Assembly: GCA_963776935.1 (NCBI GenBank)
Contig: CAVZOP010000001.1
Location: 496,001 to 560,000, forward strand
Direction of reading: 5' to 3'
DNA from: JALOLG01 sp963776935
GTDB lineage: Bacteria > Actinomycetota > Acidimicrobiia > Acidimicrobiales > Ilumatobacteraceae
Length of the DNA stretch: 64,000 nt
Below, in pieces: positions 7,945-17,007 of this stretch. The notes below the pieces were generated by a model. That model was given only the letters and a program-made list of their open reading frames with translations, did not search any database and had not been told where the DNA came from. Every line of letters starts with the position of its first letter. Within the stretch, counting starts at the first letter, position 1. The position numbers were made by a program, and so were the translations under genes.

Positions 7945-9968
7945 TTAACCGCCTGCTTCGACAGGTCCACCGAAACCGGCGGTGCGTCCCGCCTGCGCGG
8001 CGCGGTGTAGCCGCTGGCCGAGCCCTAACGTGGCGAACTCGCGCCGGTCCCCGACGCCGTACTGTTGCTCGATTCGGTCGAGGCGCTCGCTCACCTGGTC
8101 TGACAGGGCATCCAGCTGGTCGACAAGATCCGCGTCAACTCGCGTGGTCCCTGGGCGGGCGCGGCGATTGCCGTCGCTGCTGCGGGTCGGGAGGGGCTTC
8201 GGCGAGGACACCCTCCTGACGATCGCCCGCCTGTCGGGCGGTGCCGGTCCTTCCGCGGGCGGGTCGGCGGTCGGTCCCCCGTCGTCGTTCGGTGGGCTTG
8301 GGAGATCCGGGAGGGCGGGGCGGCAGGTCGACGACATGACGAGATGCTCGAGCGTGTTCGCCCGCTGGTCTCGGTGGGTCAGGGGCGGCTCGCCCGGCGC
8401 GAACAATCGCCGCAGGGTCGCTCCGATGCTCGTGTGGTCGAACGTGCGGTCATCGACCACGGTGCCGCGCGGGATCCAGTTCGAGACGACGACGGCCGGC
8501 ACCCGAATCCCGTAGCGGCGGAAGTGAAACGGCGAGTTGCGGTGTTCGAGAAACCACGAGACGAAGAGGCGGGATCGCGTCAGCACACGACCGGTGCTCG
8601 ACTCGATGGGCTTCGGCGCCGCCGCCCTCGGCGGGGCGACGTGATCGAAGAACCCGCCATGCTCGTCGTGGGTGATCACCAGCATCGTGTCGTCCAGGCA
8701 GGGGCGGAGGGCGTCATAGACATCCCGGATCAGCTGCTCCGATCGGCGGAAGTCGTTGCTGTCGTCGCCGTTGACGTCGGGGCTGTTCGACTCGTTGTTG
8801 CCGGGGTGCTGGCTGGTCGTGTGGCCGCCGCTGTGGCGCGGCTCGATGAACGAATACACCGCGAGCGTGTTTGCCTCCGCGTGCGTAGCGAGGTGATGGA
8901 TTGGATGCCAGCGTGGAAGCCGGTCCGCGTCCCACATGTAGGGGTAGGCAATCAGCTGCGGCGTGTCGTCGTGGTAGACCCGCCAGGCCGGGACTTCGGG
9001 TGTGCCGAGGCCCGCGTCATCGAGCATCTGGAACACCGTCTTCGACTCATAGAAGCCGAGCTCGATGTCGACGCTGCGGTCCGACGTCGCCGCGTGCAAG
9101 AAGTTGCGGTTGGGCCACGTCGCGCCGGGCACCGAGGAGAACCGACACGTTGCAGAGCGCGTACTCGATGGCAAGCGTCGACAGTACGGGCAGTTCGGTG
9201 TTCGGCTGCATACATTTCATGATCCGGAGTCGTGTCGCGGGGTTGTCGGCGTCGTCGGAAGCCTTGGCGAGCTTCGGATTGACGACGCCGTAGGCGATCA
9301 GCAGGCTGACACGAAAGCGCGACGTACGGGAGCAGCCACCACTGCATCCCGGCGCGGAGATCATCGACAAGTCGGGCGATGCCGCCCCACGTGCCGGCGA
9401 CGAGGACGTACCCAGCGACCACCGGAGCGAGCCCGACGATCCATTTGGGGAAGCCGACGAGCTGTTGGATCCGCCGAAGGGGTTCGATGGTGGCCGCCGC
9501 GAGAAGACGCGATCGCGAGGATCGCGACGACCGGTGCGTTCCGGAAAGGGTCAACGTTGAGGAGCCCGCCGACGACGAGCGCGACGGGTGGCGCGCGAGC
9601 AGCGCCAGCCGGAACCAGTGGATGACCGGCACCTCTTCGCGGCCCCCAACCTTCTGGGCGTAGGCCTTGATGAACCCGTCCATCCGCGAGCCACCAAAGG
9701 GTCCTCGTCGGCCGAGTTGCATCATCGCCGAAGCGTGGCCGTGCGGTGGGTCGCGCTGCAGGACGTGGCGGCCATCGCTGGTCACGCCCCAGTGCTTCGG
9801 GGCCGTCAATCCGGTCGCGTTCGCGTACTGCCCTTCGGTCAGCGGGACGAACCTCTCATTCGGGTGTTGCAGGAAGCCCAAGAGGTGATCGAACGATCGG
9901 TTCTCCAACATCAGCACGACGACGTGCTTGATGCGCTCACGCGCAACATTCAGGTCGTTGTCGTCCAT
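7945..9968 (-). pseudogene. Phospholipase C-type phosphoesterase, multiply frameshifted, with a hydrophobic insert
   Basis: The N-terminal catalytic motif RIKHVVVLMLENRSFDHLLG and GGSRMDGFIKAYAQKVGG are read in one frame (9968 to about 9610). The C-terminal half, FSSVPGATWPNRNFLHAATS, YHDDTPQLIAYPYMWDADR, ITHDEHGGFFDHV and VPAVVVSNWIPRGTV, is read in another (about 9150 to 7945). Between them the sequence changes frame at least three times. It contains hydrophobic stretches such as APVVAILAI, PKWIVGLAPVVAGYVLVAG and WWLLPYVAL before returning to phospholipase sequence at RIMKCMQPNTELPVLSTLA. One extra base near 9150 explains the last break. The C-terminal tail is proline-rich with a short coiled coil. 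ATG 9968 is preferred over 9992 because AGGGGA precedes it. The gene as written cannot encode one protein. Confidence 0.65.
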
Positions 9969-10151
9969 GTGTCCCCTACCCCGCTTCGACATCGGCCCAC
10001 ACGGTTCGAGGCACTGTAGTCGTCAACACAACTCAGAACAGCGACCTCGACGGTCATGCCGGGTCCAACCCGCCCGACCGGGATCGCTCGCCCCGCGTCC
10101 GAGCCGTCGGGACCTGGGCGCGACCGGGGGTATTCGACCAGACTCAGGTTC

Positions 10152-10544
10152 GTGCCGAGCCGACGACGACCGAAGTCTCCGCCCGCCGCGCCGCCGGATC
10201 CGATCCAGCAATTCGCGGCCATGTTGCGAGAGTCGGACGAACGTGAACGAGCCGAACGTGAGCGCGAGGTGCTCGAACGAGAGGCCGCCGAGGAAGCTGC
10301 TCGCGCCGCCAGCGAGCACGCCGCTGCGCTCGTCGACGCCAATCGCCAGCTCGAGCGGGCAATCGAAGGCGCGCGGGAGGCTCGGCGAACTCGTCAGGGC
10401 GTCGAAGCCGCCGACGTGGCCTGGCGCCAGGCCAAGGCACGCCTCATCGAGCTCGAGACCGGTGCGCCGCCGTCATGGGCAGCGACCGTGGCCGACGACC
10501 GCGATCGTGGCGACGGCGACACCGACGACAACGACGAGCACTGA
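10152..10544 (+). CDS. Hypothetical coiled-coil protein
   Basis: About 130 residues, divergent from the phospholipase gene. The start is proline- and arginine-rich, followed by QFAAMLRESDERERAERERE and a long charged helix to about residue 100 that should form a coiled coil. The tail is acidic (DDNDEH). GTG 10152 is chosen because homology-like sequence (VPSRRRPKSPP) begins there, but the frame is open further upstream to 10056. No function can be assigned. The strong amphipathic heptad pattern supports a real gene. Confidence 0.55.
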   Translation: MPSRRRPKSPPAAPPDPIQQFAAMLRESDERERAEREREVLEREAAEEAARAASEHAAALVDANRQLERAIEGAREARRTRQGVEAADVAWRQAKARLIELETGAPPSWAATVADDRDRGDGDTDDNDEH

Positions 10545-10650
10545 GCCGGGTAGCCAACGACGCCCGCTCGAAACCTTGCTCACCGGCCGGTTCGCGTGAC
10601 AGGTGGGGTTGGTTAGTCTCGGACGGGTGGGGTGGCCGCAGGATTCGATC

Positions 10651-11634
10651 ATGGCGCAGCGCGGGGTGGCGGGCGGCGCGGTGGGGACCACGCACCTGCT
10701 CAGCGAGGAGCGCCAGGGCACGTTCCACTTCACGATGGGTCCGTACTCGACGCCGGTGATGCAGATCCAGCCCGGCGACCGGGTCACCGTGGAGACGCGG
10801 GATGCGTTCGGTGGTGTGATCCACACCGAGGACGACCTGCCGAGCGCCAAGTTGACGATGCCGTTCGTGAACCCGCAGAACGGGCCGATCATGGTGGAGG
10901 GCGCCGAGAAGGGTGACGCGCTGGCGGTCTACATCGAGTCGATGGAGCCGCGGGGTGACAACCCTCGGGGCACGTGCGCCATGATCCCCGAGTTCGGAGC
11001 GCTCACGGGCACATCGCTCACCGCAACGCTGAACCAACCGCTGCCCGAGTTGGTGCGCAAGGTGAACGTCGACTCCGAAAATGTCTACTGGAGCGACCGG
11101 GTGACGCTTCCGTACCGCCCGCACATCGGCACCCTCAGCACGTCGCCCGAGCTCGACTCGATCAACTCGCTCACGCCCGACAACCACGGCGGCAACATGG
11201 ACCTGCCCGACATGGGCCCCGGCAGCGTGACGTACCTCCCGGTCCGCACGGAAGGTGCGCGGTTGTTCATCGGCGACGCCCACGCATGCCAGGGCGACGG
11301 CGAGGTCTGCGGCACGGCGGTGGAGTACTCGAGCCTGACCACGATCCATGTCGACCTGATCAAGGGGTGGACGATCGACTGGCCCCGCCTCGAGACCGAC
11401 GAGGTGATCATGGCGATCGGGTCGGCTCGACCGCTGGAAGACGCCGCCCGGATCGCCTACCGCGAATTGATCTACTGGATGGAACGCGACTTCGGGTTCG
11501 ACCGCTGGGACGCATACATGATGCTCAGCCAGTGTGGCCGCGTCCGGTTGGGCAACTTCGTCGACCCGAAGTACACCGTCGGCGCCGCGATCCGCAAGAC
11601 GTACCTCGCCAATCCCGACGTCGAAGGAACCTGA
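10651..11634 (+). CDS. Acetamidase/formamidase family protein
   Basis: A 327-residue amidase of the FmdA/AmdA family, which hydrolyses formamide, acetamide or related short amides to ammonia and the acid. Visible family features are GDRVTVETRDAFGG near the N-terminus, the NPQNGPIMVEGAEKGDALAV segment, DNHGGNMDLPDMGPGSVTYLP (metal and substrate region), LFIGDAHACQGDGEVCGTAVE and a C-terminal helical YMMLSQCGRVRLGN. ATG 10651 gives a normal length; GTG 10627, 8 bases after a TAGTCT box, is an alternative leaderless start. It is followed after 2 bases by the SDR gene, so the two probably form an operon. Confidence 0.85.
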   Translation: MAQRGVAGGAVGTTHLLSEERQGTFHFTMGPYSTPVMQIQPGDRVTVETRDAFGGVIHTEDDLPSAKLTMPFVNPQNGPIMVEGAEKGDALAVYIESMEPRGDNPRGTCAMIPEFGALTGTSLTATLNQPLPELVRKVNVDSENVYWSDRVTLPYRPHIGTLSTSPELDSINSLTPDNHGGNMDLPDMGPGSVTYLPVRTEGARLFIGDAHACQGDGEVCGTAVEYSSLTTIHVDLIKGWTIDWPRLETDEVIMAIGSARPLEDAARIAYRELIYWMERDFGFDRWDAYMMLSQCGRVRLGNFVDPKYTVGAAIRKTYLANPDVEGT

Positions 11635-11636
11635 AC

Positions 11637-12398
11637 ATGGATCTGGGACTGCACGGACTGAACGCCATCGTCACCGGGGGGACACGGGGGATCGGCCGAG
11701 CCATCGCCGAGACGCTTGCCGACGAAGGAGCGAACGTGGCCATCTGCGCGCGTCACGCCGACGACGTCGACAGCGCCGTCGCGGCGTTGCAGGCAAAGGG
11801 TGTGCAGGCCACGGGTCGGGCCGTCGACGTCGGCGACGGTCCGGCGCTGCAGGAGTGGGTACGCGACGTGGCCGGCGAGTTCGGCGGGATCGACATCGTC
11901 GTCTCCAACGTGTCGGCGCTGGCCATCGGTGGCGACGAGGAATCGTGGAACAGCGGGTTCCAGATCGACATGATGGGCGCGGTGCGCCTGGTCGACGCCG
12001 CGATGCCGAGCCTGCAGAGCTCCAAGGCGCCGGCCATCGTCACGATCTCGAGCGTCTCGGGCCGCGAGATCGACTTCGCGTCGGGCGCCTACGGAGCGTT
12101 CAAGGCCGCGCTCGTGCACTACACCCAGGGCCTCGCCTACCACCTGGCGGGCACGGGGATCCGGGCCAACACGGTCTCACCGGGCAACACCTACTTCCCC
12201 GGAGGTGTCTGGGCGCAGATCGAGACCGGCAACCCCGAGCTGTTCGCCACCGCCCTCGGTCTGAACCCCACGGGGCGAATGGGCACGCCACAGGAGATGG
12301 CCAACGCCGTCGCCTTCGTCGCCAGCCCGCGCGCCAGCTTCATCACCGGCGCCAACATCGTCGTCGACGGTGCGCTGACGAAAGGCGTGCAACTCTGA
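11637..12398 (+). CDS. SDR family NAD(P)-dependent oxidoreductase
   Basis: A 253-residue classical short-chain dehydrogenase. The cofactor site TGGTRGIG is at residues about 12-19 and the NxSA-type strand reads VVSNVSAL. The catalytic serine is in TISSVSG and the YxxxK pair in AYGAFKAAL (about residues 146-150). The C-terminus FITGANIVVDGALTKG is typical. It starts immediately after the acetamidase stop and converges on the AAC(3)-like gene with 3 bases between stops. The substrate is unknown. Confidence 0.87.
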   Translation: MDLGLHGLNAIVTGGTRGIGRAIAETLADEGANVAICARHADDVDSAVAALQAKGVQATGRAVDVGDGPALQEWVRDVAGEFGGIDIVVSNVSALAIGGDEESWNSGFQIDMMGAVRLVDAAMPSLQSSKAPAIVTISSVSGREIDFASGAYGAFKAALVHYTQGLAYHLAGTGIRANTVSPGNTYFPGGVWAQIETGNPELFATALGLNPTGRMGTPQEMANAVAFVASPRASFITGANIVVDGALTKGVQL

Positions 12399-12401
12399 TC
12401 A

Positions 12402-13220
12402 TCAGGTGACGAGGTTGTCGGCCATCCATGACACGGCGAACTCGACGATGTCGTCCGCTTCGATGAGCTCGCTGTTCGCTCGGCCGACGGTGCCGGTCGA
12501 CGCGCGGCCGGTCGCGAGGTACTCGCGCAGGATGACGGCGAAGTAGTCCTCGCCGGGCACGTCGACGATCCCGTCGCTGTCGTCGAGGCATTCCACGACG
12601 CGAACCTCCGGGCCGCCGCGACCGAGCACGAGGCGGTGGCGGCGGACGCGCCGCTTGGACGGGAGCGGCGCCAGGTACTCGGCGTAGTGGAGCAGGGTGA
12701 CGGTGTCGAGGTCGGCGCCGAGACGGAGCACTCGGCCGCCGGCCCGGACGAATCGTTCGAGCGGGGATCCGGGCCCGTAGTAGTCGTCCCATGGCACGTC
12801 GTCGAGCAGCCGGGCGGCGAGCGGCCCGGACGCTGCGAACCGCCCCTCCGGGTGATCGCTGACCTTCGTGCCGGCTCGCGTCCGGAACACCTCGGCGAAC
12901 ACGCCGACGTCGGGTTCGGCCGGGGCGACGAGGCAATCGAACGGCTTCGCCCCACGCAGCAGGTCGAGGCGTTCGTGTTCGGGCCGTTCGTTGACCCACG
13001 CCCAGTCGTCGCGGGCGCCCAGCGTGACGAGCAGCGACCCGCCCGGCCCAACGGCAGCTTCGACGGCGTCGATGACGCCATCGGCTCGTCCCACTACCGG
13101 TCCGACGGCGCGCAGCGACACGTGCACCATCAGTACGTCGCCCGCGACGACACCGAGACGGTGCAGGTCGGCGGTGAGCTGCTCGACCGGCTGCGGGTCA
13201 GTTGGCGCGTTCGACGACAC
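12402..13220 (-). CDS. AAC(3)-like acetyltransferase (Antibiotic_NAT family)
   Basis: A 272-residue member of the aminoglycoside N3-acetyltransferase fold. Seen in sequence: LGVVAGDVLMVHVSLRAVGP near the N-terminus, GADGVIDAV-type helix (VGRADGVIDAVEAAVGPGGSL), a KVSDHPEGRFAASG segment carrying the conserved histidine, and RVLRLGADLDTVTLLHYAEY, the acetyl-CoA region. Chromosomal relatives often act on other amines, so resistance is not implied. Its start overlaps the end of the PEP-mobile-domain gene by 23 bases, which suggests coupled expression. Confidence 0.83.
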   Translation of the reverse strand: MSSNAPTDPQPVEQLTADLHRLGVVAGDVLMVHVSLRAVGPVVGRADGVIDAVEAAVGPGGSLLVTLGARDDWAWVNERPEHERLDLLRGAKPFDCLVAPAEPDVGVFAEVFRTRAGTKVSDHPEGRFAASGPLAARLLDDVPWDDYYGPGSPLERFVRAGGRVLRLGADLDTVTLLHYAEYLAPLPSKRRVRRHRLVLGRGGPEVRVVECLDDSDGIVDVPGEDYFAVILREYLATGRASTGTVGRANSELIEADDIVEFAVSWMADNLVT

Positions 13221-14790
13221 GGACCGCCCCTGCCAGTGGATCGACCTCGATCAGGTCGCCGTCACGGATGCCGTCGAACACGTCGGCCACACCGACCACG
13301 GCCGGCAGTCCGAGCTCGCGCGAAAGGATCGCGGCGTGGCTGAACAGACCTCCCTGCTCCGTCACCACCGCGGTCAGGAGGGGAAAGACGGCGTTGAACG
13401 ATGTGGTCGTCGCCACCGCCACGAGCACGTCACCCTCGACGAGGTCGATCAGGTCGTCGGGATGACGCACGATCCGTGCCGTGCCGACCGCCCGCTGCGA
13501 GCCGATGCCGACACCGTGCAACGGCGCATCGACGCGAGTCGGCGTCGAGCCCCACAACGCGTCGCGGATCTCCGACAGGCGAGCGACGGTCGCCGGCAGC
13601 GGCACCGCCGCGGCGGGTTCGCCACCACCGTCGAGGTGGGCGGGCGGGGTTGCGCTCGCCGCTCGCACCCTCGCGTCGTAGCGCCGGGCGAGCTCGGACG
13701 CATCGGGTCCACCTCGGGACGACGGACCGTTGGAGAACAGCGCCAAGGCTTCGTGGGTATCCGCCTCGAACAGGTGTCGCGGGTCGGCCAGCAGGTCGCG
13801 GTCAACCAGCCGGCGGGCGATCTCGAGCCCGGCCCGGCGCACGAGTCCGAGGGGCCAGTTCCAGCACACTCCGACGTCGTCGTCGCGTAGCGCGTAACTG
13901 GCACGCGCGTCCGCAAGGAGCACGTCGAAGCGCTCGCGATCGGGTTCGGGGATGGACGCGCGTATCGCCGCTGTGCCGTCTGGCTGCGGCTCCGCTGCGC
14001 GCCGACGCCGGCAGGCGTTGACGGTTGCGATGACGAGCATGAGTCGTTCGCCGACGGTGGGTTCGAGCAGATCGTGGCCGGCGCCCAGCCGCCATCCGTA
14101 GTCGTCGAGGTAGGCGTCGAGTGCCACGGCAGCGTCGGCGCTCGCCTGGCGCAGCTCGGGGACGGATCCGATCGGCGTCGGGGCGCCGACACGGTCGAGG
14201 GCGGCGGCGACGGTCCGCAGGTGCACGTCGACCGCGGCGCTGGCCGGCGAGGCGCCGGCGAGCAGCTCGGTGAGCGCTGTGGTCTCGACCCCCCACTCCG
14301 CGGCGGCATGGAACAGCAGGCCACCGGCGACGTCGAATCCGGTGTGCTCGAAGTGCAGCGGCGCCCAACGGAGGTAGTTGTCGACGACCTGCCCGAGGTG
14401 CTCGGCCAACCCATCGTCGTCGAGCGACGCGGGATCGACGCCCTGCAGCGCCCGGTTGGCGGCGACGACGCGGGGACGCTCGTCGTCGTACCAGCGGCGC
14501 ACTTCGTCGCGCCACGGCGTCGACGACAGGGTCTCGGTGGCCGCCAGTTCGCGCGCGTCGAGCTCCTCGCCGGTCAGCGGGATCTGTGGGCCGTAGTAGA
14601 TCCAGCCGTTGACCGATGCCCAGCGCGCCTCACCCGTCGGCAGTCCGTATCGCGCCGCGCCGTGCTTCCAACCGATCGTCACCGCCGGGAACAGCGACGA
14701 GAACATGTGGCTGACGCTGTACGGGAAGTGCTCCGTGACGCTCCACCAGTCGCCGGGGCCGGGCGCCTCCCACGTCAGCTCATCCGTCAT
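13198..14790 (-). CDS. PEP-utiliser mobile (swivelling-His) domain protein
   Basis: A 530-residue protein. Residues about 480-505 read GGLFSHAAILSRELGLPAVV, the phosphohistidine signature of PEP synthase, PPDK and rifampicin phosphotransferase. The N-terminus (WWSVTEHFPYSVSHMFSSLFP) and helical centre resemble the middle domain of rifampicin phosphotransferase-like proteins. The ATP-grasp domain that phosphorylates this histidine in those enzymes is missing: nothing like it is present in this gene or beside it. The ATG at 14790 is preferred over upstream codons because it begins the conserved N-terminus. It is followed by the AAC(3)-like gene (23-base overlap). Confidence 0.75.
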   Translation of the reverse strand: MTDELTWEAPGPGDWWSVTEHFPYSVSHMFSSLFPAVTIGWKHGAARYGLPTGEARWASVNGWIYYGPQIPLTGEELDARELAATETLSSTPWRDEVRRWYDDERPRVVAANRALQGVDPASLDDDGLAEHLGQVVDNYLRWAPLHFEHTGFDVAGGLLFHAAAEWGVETTALTELLAGASPASAAVDVHLRTVAAALDRVGAPTPIGSVPELRQASADAAVALDAYLDDYGWRLGAGHDLLEPTVGERLMLVIATVNACRRRRAAEPQPDGTAAIRASIPEPDRERFDVLLADARASYALRDDDVGVCWNWPLGLVRRAGLEIARRLVDRDLLADPRHLFEADTHEALALFSNGPSSRGGPDASELARRYDARVRAASATPPAHLDGGGEPAAAVPLPATVARLSEIRDALWGSTPTRVDAPLHGVGIGSQRAVGTARIVRHPDDLIDLVEGDVLVAVATTTSFNAVFPLLTAVVTEQGGLFSHAAILSRELGLPAVVGVADVFDGIRDGDLIEVDPLAGAVRVVERAN

Positions 14791-14797
14791 CACACAC

Positions 14798-15130
14798 TCA
14801 GTCGCGGGCGGTGGGATCCGAGCCGCCCGCCACCTCGTACGACCACAGCTCCGACGACACCGACACCGGGCCACCGTGGGGCGCCGGCTGAGCGGATCCG
14901 GCGTGGCCGTGGGAGAAGGCAGGTGACTCGACCCAGGCGAGGAAGGCCGCCTCGTCCCGCCACCGCGTGACCACCAGCCACGTGTTGCGTGTGTCGGTCG
15001 GACGGAGCAGCTCGAACCCCTCGAAGCCGTCCTGGTCGTCGACCGCACCGGCGCGGGCGGCGAACCGCTTCGCCAGTTCGGGCCCGGCGTCCTCGGCAAC
15101 GGTGATGGCATTGATCTTGATCACGGTCAT
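14798..15130 (-). CDS. Antibiotic biosynthesis monooxygenase (ABM/HmoA-like) protein
   Basis: A 110-residue dimeric alpha/beta-barrel protein: MTVIKINAITVAEDAGPELA at the start, then DQDGFEGFELLRPTDTRNTW and LVVTRWRDEAAFLAWVESPAF. These are the features of small ABM/heme-degrading monooxygenase-like proteins. It ends 7 bases before the start of the PEP-mobile-domain gene on the same strand, so all three minus-strand genes may be co-transcribed. Whether it binds heme or a quinol substrate cannot be told. Confidence 0.82.
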   Translation of the reverse strand: MTVIKINAITVAEDAGPELAKRFAARAGAVDDQDGFEGFELLRPTDTRNTWLVVTRWRDEAAFLAWVESPAFSHGHAGSAQPAPHGGPVSVSSELWSYEVAGGSDPTARD

Positions 15131-15172
15131 GCACCGATCAAATCAGACGCGGACCGCGCCGGGCACCTCGGA

Positions 15173-15178
15173 TACCGT
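15173..15178 (+). promoter_or_regulatory. Possible -10 box of the GNAT gene
   Basis: TACCGT ends 6 bases before the GTG start at 15185. No ribosome-binding site is present between them, as expected for leaderless translation. Confidence 0.3.
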
Positions 15179-15184
15179 GCGCCC

Positions 15185-15595
15185 GTGACGATCACCTACG
15201 AGTGGCGCGGCGAGTTCGGCAACGACGAGATGAACGCGCTCCATGCGGAAGCGTTCGAGACCCGGGTCTTCGACGAGTCCGAGTGGAACTGGCATGACCT
15301 CGTGTCCGCCCACAGTCTCGGCTGGGTGGTGGCGAGAGATGGCGCGACCCTTGCCGGCTTCGTGAACGTGCTCTGGGACGGCCTCGTCCACGCCTGGATC
15401 CAGGACACCATGGTGTCGACCGCGGCGCGCGGGCGCGGCGTCGGGACACGACTCGTCGCGGTCGCCACCACTGGGGCACGCGACGCGGGTTGCGAGTGGC
15501 TGCACGTCGACTTCGACGACCACCTGCGCAGCTTCTACATCGAGGCGTGTGGCTTCACGCCGACCAACGGTGGTCTCATCGCGCTGTCGGAGTAG
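15185..15595 (+). CDS. GNAT family N-acetyltransferase
   Basis: A 136-residue GNAT protein. The acetyl-CoA-binding motif A reads VSTAARGRGVGTRLVAVAT (R/Q-x-x-G-x-G/A, residues about 77-95), followed by CEWLHVDFDDHLRSFYIEACGF, the usual motif B region. The GTG start at 15185 follows a -10-like box directly. It is divergent from the ABM gene. The acceptor substrate is unknown. Confidence 0.85.
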   Translation: MTITYEWRGEFGNDEMNALHAEAFETRVFDESEWNWHDLVSAHSLGWVVARDGATLAGFVNVLWDGLVHAWIQDTMVSTAARGRGVGTRLVAVATTGARDAGCEWLHVDFDDHLRSFYIEACGFTPTNGGLIALSE

Positions 15596-15613
15596 TCGAC
15601 CGGCCGCCACGAC

Positions 15614-15619
15614 TACGGT
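15614..15619 (+). promoter_or_regulatory. Possible -10 box of the amine oxidase gene
   Basis: TACGGT ends 9 bases before ATG 15629, with no Shine-Dalgarno sequence in between. Confidence 0.25.
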
Positions 15620-15628
15620 GCGGTTCGC

Positions 15629-16987
15629 ATGCCCGACCGGCTCGATGTGGACGTGTGCGTCGTCGGCGCCGGGTACGCCGGGCTCACCGCCGCCCGGCGG
15701 CTGACCCAGGGCGGGAAGTCGGTTGCTGTCCTGGAAGCTCGTGAGCGGATCGGCGGCCGGATCTGGACCCACCAACTGCCGGATGGCTCGCCCGTCGACC
15801 GTGGCGGTGCATGGCTGGGACCACGACACGACGCGATCTTCGGACTGGCGGGCGAGGTCGGCGTCGCCACGTACAAGACATGGGTCGAGGGCGCCCACCT
15901 CCTCATCGACGAGGGGCGGACGCGTCGCTACACCGGACTGATCCCCAAGATCAGTCCGCTCGCGGTCCTCACGATCGCGCTGGCCCAGTTGAAGGTCGAC
16001 CGGATGGCCAAGCACGTTCCGGTCGACGAGCCCTGGATGGCGAAGCGCGCCGCCGAGTGGGATTCACGGTCGGTCGCGTGGTGGCTGGAACGGTCCGGGA
16101 TCCGGACCCCGGTCGCCCGCGATCTGTTCGAGATGGCGGTGCGCGGCCTGTTCACCGGCGACCTGAACGAGACCTCGTTGCTCCACCTGCTGTTCCTCGC
16201 TCGGGCTCACGGGAGCCTCAACACGCTGTTCTCGATCGAAGGCGGCGCCCAGGAGAACATGGTCGAGGGCGGTGCCGGCACGATCGCCCGGCGGGTTGCC
16301 GAAGCGTTGGGCGACGCGGTGCGCCTCGGCGCCGCCGTCCGCTCGATCACCCAGCGCGACGATCACGTGGTCGTCGACGCCGATGAGGTGACGGTGGCAG
16401 CGCGGCACGTCGTGGTGACCGTGCCACCCGCGCTTGCCCTCGAGATCGCCTTCGATCCGGTTCTGCCCGGCGACCGGCTCACGCTGTACCGCAACGCGGT
16501 CGCCGGTCCGGAGTCGAAGACGCTGATCGTCTACGACGAGCCGTTCTGGCGAGCCGAGGGTTTCAGCGGACAATCCGCCGAGCCGCACTCGGTCGCCGAG
16601 GTCACGCTCGACGCGACACCGGCGTCGGGAGCGCCCGGCGTCATCGCCGCCTTCACATTCGGGCACGTGGCCGAGCGCGTCGACGCCCTCGACGCCGCCG
16701 AGCGGCGCCAGGCCGTGCTCGACGCGCTCACGGCCAGGTTCGGCCGTCGGGCCGCATCACCCAGCGAGTTCATCGAGACGCAATGGTGGAAGGAGCCATG
16801 GACGCGAGGGTGCTCGATGGCGCATCTGCCGCCTGGCATCCTCACCCGGTACGGGCCGCTCATCAGGGAACCGTTCGGGCGGGTTCACTGGGCAGGCACC
16901 GAGACCTCGACGACGTCGCACGGCGCGATCGACGGCGCAGTGCGCTCCGGTGAGCGCGCCGCGGCCGAGATCCTCGATCGCCAGTAG
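15629..16987 (+). CDS. Flavin-containing amine oxidase (MAO/NAD(P)-binding FAD family)
   Basis: A 452-residue flavoprotein. The FAD site is VDVCVVGAGYAGLTAARRL (residues about 6-25), with LEARERIGGRIWT and DRGGAWLGP forming the second FAD contact of monoamine oxidases. MVEGGAGTIARRV lies mid-protein and the C-terminal FAD loop reads VHWAGTETSTTSHGAIDGAVRSGERAA. The overall order and length match bacterial monoamine/putrescine-type oxidases, which deaminate amines to aldehydes with H2O2 release. The covalent-FAD cysteine is not obvious, so flavin may be non-covalently bound. Substrate is not predictable. Confidence 0.88.
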   Translation: MPDRLDVDVCVVGAGYAGLTAARRLTQGGKSVAVLEARERIGGRIWTHQLPDGSPVDRGGAWLGPRHDAIFGLAGEVGVATYKTWVEGAHLLIDEGRTRRYTGLIPKISPLAVLTIALAQLKVDRMAKHVPVDEPWMAKRAAEWDSRSVAWWLERSGIRTPVARDLFEMAVRGLFTGDLNETSLLHLLFLARAHGSLNTLFSIEGGAQENMVEGGAGTIARRVAEALGDAVRLGAAVRSITQRDDHVVVDADEVTVAARHVVVTVPPALALEIAFDPVLPGDRLTLYRNAVAGPESKTLIVYDEPFWRAEGFSGQSAEPHSVAEVTLDATPASGAPGVIAAFTFGHVAERVDALDAAERRQAVLDALTARFGRRAASPSEFIETQWWKEPWTRGCSMAHLPPGILTRYGPLIREPFGRVHWAGTETSTTSHGAIDGAVRSGERAAAEILDRQ

Positions 16988-17007
16988 CGCTGAATATCCG
17001 AGGGGTG

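Noticed and set aside
12402..13220. An acquired aminoglycoside-resistance gene
   Set aside because: The gene has the base composition of its neighbours and no mobile element nearby; chromosomal AAC(3)-like proteins commonly have other substrates.
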